Below are positions 18,309-26,651 of a stretch of 64,000 nt of DNA, in pieces. Within the stretch, counting starts at the first letter, position 1. Each line of letters opens with the position of its first letter. The stretch lies in the NCBI RefSeq assembly GCF_013177675.1, contig NZ_CP042652.1, forward strand, positions 2,418,001-2,482,000, given 5' to 3'. The notes below the pieces were generated by a model that saw nothing but the letters and a program-made list of their open reading frames with translations, ran no database searches and had not been told where the DNA came from. The DNA comes from Arcobacter acticola (lineage in GTDB: Bacteria; Campylobacterota; Campylobacteria; Campylobacterales; Arcobacteraceae). A program made the position numbers and the translations under genes.

Positions 18309-18468
18309 TAACTATCCCCTGTATACATAAATATTTTCAATAATTAAGCATTATATACGATTTGTTTTAAATTTATACTTAATCATCAAAAAATAACTTA
18401 GTTAATTTATCTAACTTTAATTGTACTTAAAATATAATTGTTTTATACGCAATTCAAAAGGATAGCCC

Positions 18469-19257
18469 ATGATGAGAGGACTTTACACAGCAGCAAGTGG
18501 AATGAATGCAATGCAGCACCAACTTGATGTTACTTCAAATAATATTGCTAACGTTAACACTGCAGGATTTAAGCAAGATCGAGCAGAATTTCAAGATTTA
18601 ATGTATGAAACATTAAATTACACAGCGGGTCAAACATCACAAACGACAATGAATCCTACAGGTATTGATGTTGGATTAGGAGTTCGAATTTCTGGTATAC
18701 AAAAGAATTTTTCACAAGGTTCTTTAAATACAACATCAAACACTTTTGACTTAGCAATATCTGGTAAAGGTTTTTTTCAAATTACTCTTCCAAATGGAGA
18801 AACAGCTTACTCTAGAAATGGTGAATTTAAATTAAACTCAGATGGTGCTATTGTTAATGGGAATGGTTATTTACTAAGTCCTGAAATAGTTATACCCGAT
18901 AATGTTGAAGATGTTTCTGTAGCCTTGGATGGAACAGTAACTGCAACAGATTCAACAACTGGAGAAAGCCAAGAATTAGGAAATATCACTTTGGTAGATT
19001 TTATTAATTCAGCAGGCTTAATTCCACTTGGAAATTCATTATTTATGCAAAGTGATGCTTCAGGAGATGCAATAGAAGGAACTCCAGATGAAGAACAATT
19101 TGGTTCAATTCAGCAAGGAATGGTTGAGTTATCAAATGTAACATTAGTTACTGAGATGGTTGACTTAATTACTGCGCAAAGAGCCTATGAAGCTAATTCT
19201 AAATCTATTACAACAGCAGATAGTATGCTAAGTGTAGTAAATAGCTTAAAGACTTAA
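18469..19257 (+). CDS. flgG: flagellar distal rod protein FlgG
   Basis: 262 residues, the usual FlgG length. The N-terminus MMRGLYTAASGMNAMQHQLD and SNNIANVNTAGFKQ, the central GKGFFQITLPNGE-YSRNGEF and the C-terminus ELSNVTLVTEMVDLITAQRAYEANSK are all standard. It is secreted through the flagellar export apparatus to form the distal rod. RBS AAAAGGATAG. A TATAAT box at 18433-18438 is a plausible -10. Intact, in contrast to the damaged flhA and flgF remnants nearby. Confidence 0.96.
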   Translation: MMRGLYTAASGMNAMQHQLDVTSNNIANVNTAGFKQDRAEFQDLMYETLNYTAGQTSQTTMNPTGIDVGLGVRISGIQKNFSQGSLNTTSNTFDLAISGKGFFQITLPNGETAYSRNGEFKLNSDGAIVNGNGYLLSPEIVIPDNVEDVSVALDGTVTATDSTTGESQELGNITLVDFINSAGLIPLGNSLFMQSDASGDAIEGTPDEEQFGSIQQGMVELSNVTLVTEMVDLITAQRAYEANSKSITTADSMLSVVNSLKT

Positions 19258-19273
19258 TAAATAATTTAAGCCA

Positions 19274-19648
19274 ATGAATTTAGATGAATTAAAAAAAAGA
19301 AGAGAACAGAATTTTTTAGCTCATAAAAAAAAGAAAAAAGAGTACTATTTAAAAAAGAAAAAGATAGTAAAAAAAGAGATAGATTATCAAGAAGAGTTAA
19401 AAGATGATAATTTTTCCCTTAAAATTAAAGAAATAATAAAAGCTCAAAAGAATTATGTTGATGTTAGAAAAGATTTAATCATAAAAAAAATAAAAGAGTA
19501 TAAAGATACTAAAAAAGATTACTATGAGCAAAATAAAGAAAAAAGACTCGAGTATGATAAAGAGTATAGAGAAAGAAAAAAAGAAGAACTAAAGAAATAC
19601 AGAAAAGAGTATTATAAAAGATTAAAAGAAAAACAAAATAAACTTTAA
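19274..19648 (+). CDS. small lysine-rich coiled-coil protein
   Basis: 124 residues, about half Lys/Glu, predicted to be one long charged helix (KKKEYYLKKKKIVKKEIDYQ and similar). No cysteine, no membrane segment, no family recognised. It starts 16 bases after flgG and ends 10 bases before the next gene, so it belongs to the flgG transcript. Its last 30 codons lie in the 284-bp duplicated target of the IS1634 insertion, and the gene remains complete on the left side. Confidence 0.6.
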   Translation: MNLDELKKRREQNFLAHKKKKKEYYLKKKKIVKKEIDYQEELKDDNFSLKIKEIIKAQKNYVDVRKDLIIKKIKEYKDTKKDYYEQNKEKRLEYDKEYRERKKEELKKYRKEYYKRLKEKQNKL

Positions 19649-19840
19649 AAGAGTATCAATGGCAGAAGAAAGTAACGCAATAGAAGAATTAAAAATAAAA
19701 GATGACTTATCAGATGCTAATACATTAACTATTGAAAACGAAGAACCTAATCAAACAAATAATAAAAATGAAGATGATAAGTATAAAGATATTCTTGAAG
19801 TAAAAGAAGATTTGACAAAATCAAAGAAAAAATCACTTCT
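19557..19840. repeat. 284-bp target duplication, left copy (IS1634)
   Basis: Identical, as far as I can compare, to 24400-24683. It covers the end of the coiled-coil gene, the spacer and the first 61 codons of the SPOR-like gene. Long, variable target duplications are a known property of the IS1634 family. Confidence 0.9.
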
Positions 19841-19880
19841 CCCGACTTCCGCATATTTTTCAAACAAACACCTTAACTAA
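19659..19880 (+). pseudogene. duplicated 5' end of the SPOR-like gene, truncated by IS1634
   Basis: The first 61 codons equal those of the gene at 24502; the frame then reads a dozen codons into the IS1634 end and stops. It arises from the long target duplication and would give only the soluble N-terminus without the membrane helix. Confidence 0.85.
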
Positions 19881-19935
19881 GGGATTCCCAATTTTCAAGG
19901 GGCACTACTTTTTATAGATTTTAGTATATTTACTG

Positions 19936-20602
19936 TTAGAATTTTCCTAGAATATAGGGTGTTGTATGTTTCTTTAATCCCATAATTCTGTAGAGTTTAT
20001 TTATATCTACATTTGTTTTTGATGGTATTGCGTATTTAATTTTTCTTGTTTTATCTACTAATGTTGAGTGTTGTACAGATAGTAGTAATTCTTTTATCTT
20101 TTTAGGAGAAAGTTTTTTATATTGTACTTTTACTCTATATTCTAAGTGTCGTACTAAAAAAAGTGCAGCAAAGCTTATAGCTAAATGAGCTTTAACACGA
20201 CTAGGTTTCCAATGGTATACTGGTCTTATTTTTAAATCAGATTTTGTGATTCTAAAAGACTCTTCAACTTGCCATAGATTTGAATATTGAGTAAGTATCT
20301 CATCATTAGTTAATTTGGAGTCTTTGTTGACTATTAAACCTTTTAATCCATCCCAAAGGGCATCTTGAACAATCTTCTCTTCATTGAGTGTTATTGTAAA
20401 ATCACAAGATGTTGCTTCATCTTTTGTCTCTTCTAGTTGGAGATATTTTTTGAATCCTTGTGTTGATAGGTGTGTTTTAACTGATCTATTTTTTTGAAGT
20501 TTCTCTCTTAGTTTTATAATCCCCTTTTCCCTATCAGTTTTATCTTTTCGTGCTCTTTTTAGGGAATGTGTTACTATTAATTTTCTACCATTATCCAAAG
20601 TG
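19936..20602 (-). pseudogene. IS1634 transposase, C-terminal piece
   Basis: Encodes the last 219 residues of the 573-residue transposase, including the catalytic glutamate in WQVEESFRITKSDLKI. It is separated from its N-terminal piece by the IS21 insertion. Confidence 0.9.
20593..20602. repeat. IS21 target repeat, left copy
   Basis: ATCCAAAGTG, repeated at 23190-23199; the uninterrupted IS1634 copy has it once. One base of ambiguity (9 or 10 bp). Confidence 0.8.
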
Positions 20603-20702
20603 CTCCAGCCGATTCATTCGGACACCCAGCCAGAAGTATTCGGACAGTTTAAAAGTAGAAATTTTCTAAGTGTAAAATTATATCATAAGTGTCCGAATGT
20701 TT

Positions 20703-21449
20703 TTAAATTTTATTGATTTTTGATCTTAATTTTCTCATTGATTCTCCTTCTAATTCTATCCTATGTGATGAGTGAATTATCCTATCTAAAATGGCATCTG
20801 CAACTGTGTCATTATTTAAATAATCATACCAACTTGAAACAGGTAGTTGTGAAGTTATTATTGTGGAATTTATCTCTGTTCTATCTTCTATTATCTCAAA
20901 TAAATTTGTTGCATCATCTGTTGAAATTGTTGAAGTTCCAAAGTCATCTAAAATGAGTAATTGAAATCTTGAGTACTTTTTTAATAAATTTGTATATGTT
21001 CCTGTTGCTCTTGAAATCTTTATCTCTTCAAGAAGAGTAGGAACTCTTATATAATAAACTCTAAATCCATCAATTACTGCTCTATTTCCCAAAGCTTGGG
21101 AAATGTATGATTTTCCGGTACCTGTACAACCTGAAATTATTACATTATGATGATTCCTAATAAAGTTCATATTTGATAAATCTTTAATAATTGATTTATC
21201 AATTTTTCTTTTTGAAGAATAATCTATATCTTCTAAAGATGCTTGTTTATCTTTTATTTTTGACAATCTTAAATTCACTGATATTCTTTTATTTTGAAGA
21301 AATATCTCTTGAGCTTCTAGTAAATTATATACTCTTTCATCAAAGCTTAATTTACTATAATTTGTATCTTCTATTTGTCTTAAGTATGCTGATTTAAATC
21401 CATCATATTTTAAATCATTTAATTTATTTATTATTGTAGTTTGATTCAT
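20703..21449 (-). CDS. istB: IS21 helper ATPase IstB
   Basis: 248 residues of the DnaC/IstB AAA+ type: Walker A GCTGTGKS, Walker B LLILDDFG, sensor region IITSQLPVSSWYDYL and C-terminal HRIELEGESMRK. It remodels target DNA and activates IstA. Starts 22 bases after the istA stop. Confidence 0.95.
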   Translation of the reverse strand: MNQTTIINKLNDLKYDGFKSAYLRQIEDTNYSKLSFDERVYNLLEAQEIFLQNKRISVNLRLSKIKDKQASLEDIDYSSKRKIDKSIIKDLSNMNFIRNHHNVIISGCTGTGKSYISQALGNRAVIDGFRVYYIRVPTLLEEIKISRATGTYTNLLKKYSRFQLLILDDFGTSTISTDDATNLFEIIEDRTEINSTIITSQLPVSSWYDYLNNDTVADAILDRIIHSSHRIELEGESMRKLRSKINKI

Positions 21450-21471
21450 TTTTTAGCCTTTATTCTTAATT

Positions 21472-23013
21472 TTATTTATAATAATCAGAACCACGAATAT
21501 TTTCATGATTATTAAACACATTTGATTTTACAACATTATTTGCAGCCACTAAATATAATTTTTTTGATAAAATAGATTCAATCGACTTAACACTTTTTGC
21601 ATCAATTTTAAGAGCATATGCTAGTGCTAAATTTAACTCTATTTTTCCATAAAGTTTTGCTAATGATAAAATTGCTATTAATGTGCGATACGCTTTTACT
21701 GGATATTGTGCTTCATCTAATCTTTTTTCTACAAACTCTTTTGCTTCAACACCTATATTCCTTCCCCAAGATATAAGTCTTTGTGGATTCATCTTCTCAT
21801 TTTGATATTGATGATTTAATGGCATATGTTCTTTTATAGTAGACGAATCATTTATTTTATATAATCTTGGATGAGTAGCTATTAATTTTGATTTATAATA
21901 AATTTCAACTAATGTTGTAGAGTATTTAATTTCTACTTTTTCTTTTAAATATTTAAAAGGAACTGAGTAAAAAGATCTATTTAATTCAACATGGTAATCT
22001 ATATTAACACTTGCAATTTTTAGCTCTTTATAAATAAATCTATTTGCAGGAAGAACTTCTAAAAACTTCTTTTCATTTTCTTCAAATAAATAAGTTCTAC
22101 TTTTACCAATCCTTTTTATAATTTTATTATTATAAATATCAAGTAATGGAGATATAGCTTCATTTATCTCATCAACATTAAAGAATGTCTTATTCCTAAA
22201 TACAGCTAATATCCATCTTTGGATACCTTGTACACCTTGTTCTGCTTTTGCTTTATCTTGGGGTTTTCTTACCCTTGCTGGTTCTATTGCAAAGTTATAA
22301 TGACGTGAAAGTTCTGCATAATTATCATTAAACACAATTCCTTTTTTATTATTTGAAATTATTGCACTTTTAAGATTATCTGGAACCAGTATTTTAGGAA
22401 CCCCTTCATAAAATTCAAATGCTTTTACATGGGATTTTATAAAGTCTTCAACTTTTTGAGAAGCTGTTGCATGAACATAGGTATATCCACTTAATCCTAA
22501 TACACTTACAAATATCTGTGCTTTTATAAATTCTCCTGTTGATAAATCTACAATAGGTACTGTTAAGCCACTATAATCTACAAACATTTTTTCACCTGGA
22601 ATATATGTTTGTCTCATACTTGGGTTTAATCTCTTTTTATATTTGTAGTAGTATTCTTTAAATTGGCTACACCCATAACCATCAGGATATTGCTCTTTAT
22701 ATTCTTGCCATAGTAATTCAAAGGTAACACCTTTTTTAGCTATTTCTTTATGAATATATTCTACATTTGGGATAGGTCTTGTTTTATAGGTTTTTGGCAA
22801 AGATTTTTCAGGGAACAATAATTGATAAATTTCATCTTCATCTAATGTAAGAAATTCATCTATTTTATAGTTTGTAATTTCAAATCTTTTACAATAATCA
22901 GCAGCGGTTGAACTTGGGGTATTTAAAGCTCTGCTTATTTGACGATAGGATATATTGGTAATGAATCTTAACCTCAATACATCTTTAATTTTTTTCATAG
23001 AAAGTCTCCTCAT
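21472..23013 (-). CDS. istA: IS21 transposase IstA
   Basis: 513 residues: N-terminal helix-turn-helix (NISYRQISRALNTPSSTA), then a retroviral-type DDE core with D in MFVDYSG, D in LVPDNLKSA and E in KAKAEQGVQG, and a C-terminal beta-barrel. Full length. RBS AAGGGG upstream of the start. Apparently functional together with IstB. Confidence 0.94.
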   Translation of the reverse strand: MRRLSMKKIKDVLRLRFITNISYRQISRALNTPSSTAADYCKRFEITNYKIDEFLTLDEDEIYQLLFPEKSLPKTYKTRPIPNVEYIHKEIAKKGVTFELLWQEYKEQYPDGYGCSQFKEYYYKYKKRLNPSMRQTYIPGEKMFVDYSGLTVPIVDLSTGEFIKAQIFVSVLGLSGYTYVHATASQKVEDFIKSHVKAFEFYEGVPKILVPDNLKSAIISNNKKGIVFNDNYAELSRHYNFAIEPARVRKPQDKAKAEQGVQGIQRWILAVFRNKTFFNVDEINEAISPLLDIYNNKIIKRIGKSRTYLFEENEKKFLEVLPANRFIYKELKIASVNIDYHVELNRSFYSVPFKYLKEKVEIKYSTTLVEIYYKSKLIATHPRLYKINDSSTIKEHMPLNHQYQNEKMNPQRLISWGRNIGVEAKEFVEKRLDEAQYPVKAYRTLIAILSLAKLYGKIELNLALAYALKIDAKSVKSIESILSKKLYLVAANNVVKSNVFNNHENIRGSDYYK

Positions 23014-23189
23014 TTTTTACCCCTTGTTTTTAACAAAGTGTAATTAAATTTTAGAAAAACTTCTACTTTAATTTTCCAGCCGGAAATTAATTAAATTGTC
23101 CGAATGTAAATCGGCAAAGTGTACGAATCAACTTCGGCTGAGTGTCCGGATGTTAATCGGCTGGCTGTCCGAATGTGGTCGGCGTATGC

Positions 23190-24254
23190 ATCCAAAGTGA
23201 TATTTTTTACTTTTATATCTTCATTTAATTGGAGATAATCATTCATATTAAGTATCTGCTCTTTAATACTTTTGGAGATATTTTTTATTCTTGCTCCAAC
23301 GATATAATTAAACTTATGTTCCTCTAGTTGATCTAGCTCTTGTAGGTTATTTTTATTAAACATACCACTATCTGCTACATATACAACATTATCTATATTG
23401 TATTTCTCTCTTAGTATCTTTAAACTTGGAATTAAAGTATGTCCATCAAAGGTATCACCACTAAATGCTTCATATCCTATTGGTAATCCCTCTTTAGTTA
23501 CCATAAGTGCTAATACTACTTGAGGCTGATTAAATTTTAAATCTTTACTATAACCGTTCTTCTTTAAAGCATCTTCACCTGTATCTTCTGTAAAAGATTC
23601 AAAGTAGATAGTTGTTGCATCAAAGTATATTACATCTATCTTATCCCCAAACAGTTCTTTAGTTTTATTATAAGAAAGGGTATTAAGTTTAGCAATAGCT
23701 ATATCATCAAGTTTATCCATCATACGATATACTTTATCTAAATCGATCTCTACACCATACTTCTCTTCTAAATCAGCAACACTTCCCCTTTTACTATCAG
23801 GATTTGCTATTCTAGAGATCACCATCTCTTTGAATATTTTAGCAACAGATACATTTCTAGCAGGATTAGCTATGATTGAACCAACTTTTAATTCATCATA
23901 TAACTTTCCATATATATCATGAATACCAGTTATTGTTCTACTCTCCTCTTCTAAGTTTCTTATATCAACATTATAATCTTCATCACTATAGATACTTTGA
24001 TCATATTTACCTTCTAAAGTTAAATCTTCTATCAACTCTTCTGCTTGAAACAATGATTCTTTATCAACATTTTCCAAAGTTATTTGGATAGATTTAGCTA
24101 ATAATCTTAATTCATCTAGCTGCTCATCATTATAAGCAACACCAATATGCTTTACAATAGTTTGCACTACCTTACCATTTACCCTTGATGATTCTACTAA
24201 CTGTACTGATTTATTATATTTATCTTTTGATTTACTTTTTATTCTTACAAACAT
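23190..24254 (-). pseudogene. IS1634 transposase, N-terminal piece
   Basis: First ~355 residues of the transposase, with two catalytic aspartates in YFDATTIYFES and YVADSGMFNKN. The frame continues about 32 codons into the IS21 end (stop near 23091). The region 24255-24399 is the element's untranslated end. Confidence 0.9.
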
Positions 24255-24399
24255 AACAGAATTTTACCATAATCTATAATAAATGTCAATATATAAATAT
24301 AGTGGGGCACTACAAGGATCATAAAATATTTATAGTGCTAAAACAAGGGATTCTTTAGAGTTTATTGTGCGTATTTGTAGTGCTTTTACGGAAGTCAGG

Positions 24400-24683
24400 A
24401 TAAAGAGTATAGAGAAAGAAAAAAAGAAGAACTAAAGAAATACAGAAAAGAGTATTATAAAAGATTAAAAGAAAAACAAAATAAACTTTAAAAGAGTATC
24501 AATGGCAGAAGAAAGTAACGCAATAGAAGAATTAAAAATAAAAGATGACTTATCAGATGCTAATACATTAACTATTGAAAACGAAGAACCTAATCAAACA
24601 AATAATAAAAATGAAGATGATAAGTATAAAGATATTCTTGAAGTAAAAGAAGATTTGACAAAATCAAAGAAAAAATCACTTCT
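24400..24683. repeat. 284-bp target duplication, right copy (IS1634)
   Basis: Right-hand partner of 19557-19840; it supplies the ribosome site and first 61 codons of the intact SPOR-like gene. Confidence 0.9.
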
Positions 24684-25488
24684 TAGTAAAATATTAATTG
24701 GATTGATTGCTTTCTTGTTATTACTCTTAAGTACAGGAATAATCCTATATTTTTTAGGCTTTTTTTCACCTCAAGAAGAGATTCAAAATGCAGCACAAAA
24801 CAATGTACTACCTGTTGAAATAAAAGAAGAAGCTTACAAATTTGATATAAAAGATATTAATTCTAAAAAATTAAATGAGCAATTGTCATTTTTAACTAAT
24901 AAAAATATTAGTAAAGATAGAAATGAAGAATTAGAAAAGCTAGAAAATGAAAAAAGAATAATAGAAGAACAAAAAGCAAAAGAAGCAGAAGCTTTCAAAG
25001 CACAAGAAGAAGCATTATTAAAAGAAAAAACTGCAATTGAAGAAAAGAAAATACAATTAGAAAATGAAAAAGCTGAACTTGAAGCTATGAGACAAGAAGC
25101 CTTAATGTTAAAAGAACAATTAGAAATGAATAAGACTAAGTTAGAAAATACTCAAATAGAAAAAGTTGACATTGAGATAAGCCCTAAAGAAGAAAAAGTA
25201 AGTGATCTTCCAGTAGAAGCTAGTACAAATAAAAAATTCTTAAAATTCATTAATGTTGCAAAAATAAAAGGTAGTTTGTACAAAAAATATTTAGACAAAG
25301 TATCAGCAGTTAATCCCAATGTAATATTATGTAGAGATGACAAAAATAGAATAGAAATATATTTTGGTCCATTTAATGATGAAGAAACAAGAGCTAAGTT
25401 ATTGGATAAATTAATTAAAAATAAATTTGAAGAAGCATATGAAGTTGAATTTACACAAGATGAATTTGATAAGAGATGTAATTATTAA
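24502..25488 (+). CDS. single-pass membrane coiled-coil protein with SPOR-like C-terminus
   Basis: 328 residues: an acidic cytoplasmic N-terminus (~60), one membrane helix (ILIGLIAFLLLLLSTGIILY), a long charged coiled coil rich in E/K/Q/A, and an 80-residue C-terminal domain with FINVAKIKGSLYKKYLDKV and IEIYFGPFNDEETRAKLLDK that resembles the SPOR peptidoglycan-binding fold. A role in the envelope or around the flagellum is inferred from the flgG-proximal position only. The IS1634 insertion separated it from its upstream genes by 4.6 kb of element, but the long target duplication left the coding sequence whole; its promoter is now uncertain. Confidence 0.75.
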   Translation: MAEESNAIEELKIKDDLSDANTLTIENEEPNQTNNKNEDDKYKDILEVKEDLTKSKKKSLLSKILIGLIAFLLLLLSTGIILYFLGFFSPQEEIQNAAQNNVLPVEIKEEAYKFDIKDINSKKLNEQLSFLTNKNISKDRNEELEKLENEKRIIEEQKAKEAEAFKAQEEALLKEKTAIEEKKIQLENEKAELEAMRQEALMLKEQLEMNKTKLENTQIEKVDIEISPKEEKVSDLPVEASTNKKFLKFINVAKIKGSLYKKYLDKVSAVNPNVILCRDDKNRIEIYFGPFNDEETRAKLLDKLIKNKFEEAYEVEFTQDEFDKRCNY

Positions 25489-25539
25489 TATTTATCAATA
25501 ATTATACTTACAAATTCTAAGGTAGGGATTAATAAAAGA

Positions 25540-26073
25540 TTATGAATTCTCTAGTATTTCTAAAGATTTTATAACTCTTATAGTTTTAGTTTCAATATTT
25601 ATATCAATCACATATTTATCAAATATATGCGGTATTAAAAATACTTTTGGCAAACCTTTATTAACTAGCTCTTCATCTGTAATTATCTCTAGATAATCAT
25701 TTAAAGGGTATCTTTGAATCTCTTTTACCATACCTAATTTTAAATCATTTTCATAAACTTCACAAGATATTAAATCAAACCAGAAAAATTCATTCTTTTC
25801 TAATTTACAATATTGTCTTGTTTGTTCAAATGTAGAGTAAAGTTCTTGATTAGTTAGTTTTTTTGCAGTATCTACATCATCATAGTTTTCAAATTTAATT
25901 AATTCTCTCGAAGGATTATATTCTGATACTTTTAATTGTAGATTTCTATTTGTGCTAAATACAGCACCTTTTTTAAATTGCTCAGGAAAATCCGAGTCTA
26001 TAAAAAGTCTTAGTTGACCTTGTAGACCCACTGCTTTTCCTAATTTTGCAATAAATATTTTATTATTATTCAT
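25540..26073 (-). CDS. rimM: 16S rRNA processing protein RimM
   Basis: 177 residues. The N-terminal barrel begins IFIAKLGKAVGLQGQLRLF, the family signature, and the PRC-barrel half includes FFWFDLISCEVYE and FLIPHIFDKYV. It assists 30S subunit maturation by binding ribosomal protein S19. It follows khpA by 6 bases. In many relatives trmD comes next; here the next gene downstream is the convergent SPOR-like gene. Confidence 0.93.
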   Translation of the reverse strand: MNNNKIFIAKLGKAVGLQGQLRLFIDSDFPEQFKKGAVFSTNRNLQLKVSEYNPSRELIKFENYDDVDTAKKLTNQELYSTFEQTRQYCKLEKNEFFWFDLISCEVYENDLKLGMVKEIQRYPLNDYLEIITDEELVNKGLPKVFLIPHIFDKYVIDINIETKTIRVIKSLEILENS

Positions 26074-26079
26074 AGATTA

Positions 26080-26319
26080 CTATTTCACCACTACTTGTAT
26101 TTTATAAGACACACCATCTTTTGCTTTACAACCATTTGCCATAGTTTTTAAAGCATTAATCATATTTCCATTTTTACCTATAAGTTTACCAATATCAACA
26201 CTATTAACACTTATAATAATCTCTGCGAAATTATCATCTATTAGCTCTTTAGTCACGCTTACATCTTCTGGTACACTAACAATTAGTCGTGCATAGTTTT
26301 CTATAAATTTAATAATCAT
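26080..26319 (-). CDS. khpA: KH-domain RNA-binding protein KhpA
   Basis: 79 residues, a single KH domain with the GxxG loop in IGKNGNMINALKTM. The ffh-rpsP-khpA-rimM order is common in Campylobacterota. Binds RNA; likely linked to ribosome biogenesis or small-RNA control. Confidence 0.92.
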   Translation of the reverse strand: MIIKFIENYARLIVSVPEDVSVTKELIDDNFAEIIISVNSVDIGKLIGKNGNMINALKTMANGCKAKDGVSYKIQVVVK

Positions 26320-26336
26320 AATATTTCTAATTAAAA

Positions 26337-26564
26337 TTATTTAGAAGCTAGTTTTTTAACTTTTTCTGATGGTTTAGCACCAACACTTAACCAGTAGTTA
26401 TATCTTTCTTCATCAATTTTTAATACTTTTGGCTCTGTAACTGGGTTAAAATAACCAATTGATTCAATCCATCCTGAATCTCTTCTTTTTCTTGAGTCTG
26501 TTACAACGATTCTGTAAAATGGTTTTTTGTTTCTACCCATTCTTGTTAATCTGATTACTGTCAT
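26337..26564 (-). CDS. rpsP: 30S ribosomal protein S16
   Basis: 75 residues beginning [19 protein letters not shown]. The reading frame is open to an earlier ATG at 26609, but only the internal ATG at 26564 gives the normal bS16 N-terminus and it has an AAGGAAAG ribosome site; the 15 upstream codons are not conserved. Structural protein of the small subunit. Confidence 0.95.
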   Translation of the reverse strand: MTVIRLTRMGRNKKPFYRIVVTDSRKRRDSGWIESIGYFNPVTEPKVLKIDEERYNYWLSVGAKPSEKVKKLASK

Positions 26565-26651
26565 GTTTTCTTTCCTTTTTTGATTATAGTATTGAATTCT
26601 GAACTCCAAAACCTAAGTTAAAAGTTCACAGCTCAACACTATTTAATATTT

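Larger units (their letters stand above)
20603..23189 (-). mobile_element. IS21-family element nested in IS1634
   Basis: 2587 bp with istA and istB on the minus strand and multiple subterminal repeats of the type CCAGCCGA..ATTCGGACA at both ends (three on the right between 23095 and 23185, two on the left between 20605 and 20655), the usual multiple transposase-binding sites of IS21. Flanked by a 9-10 bp direct repeat. Confidence 0.92.
19841..24399 (-). mobile_element. IS1634-family element, copy 1, carrying a nested IS21 element
   Basis: The ends are CCCGACTTCCG (19841-19851) and CGGAAGTCAGG (24389-24399), inverted repeats with one mismatch. Removing the IS21 insert (20603-23189) and one copy of its target repeat leaves an element colinear with copy 2 at 38802-40762. 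The transposase is therefore in two pieces and inactive. Confidence 0.92.

Noticed and set aside
19557-24683. A tandem gene duplication of the SPOR-like gene
   Set aside because: The repeat ends exactly at IS1634 termini, so it is a target duplication.
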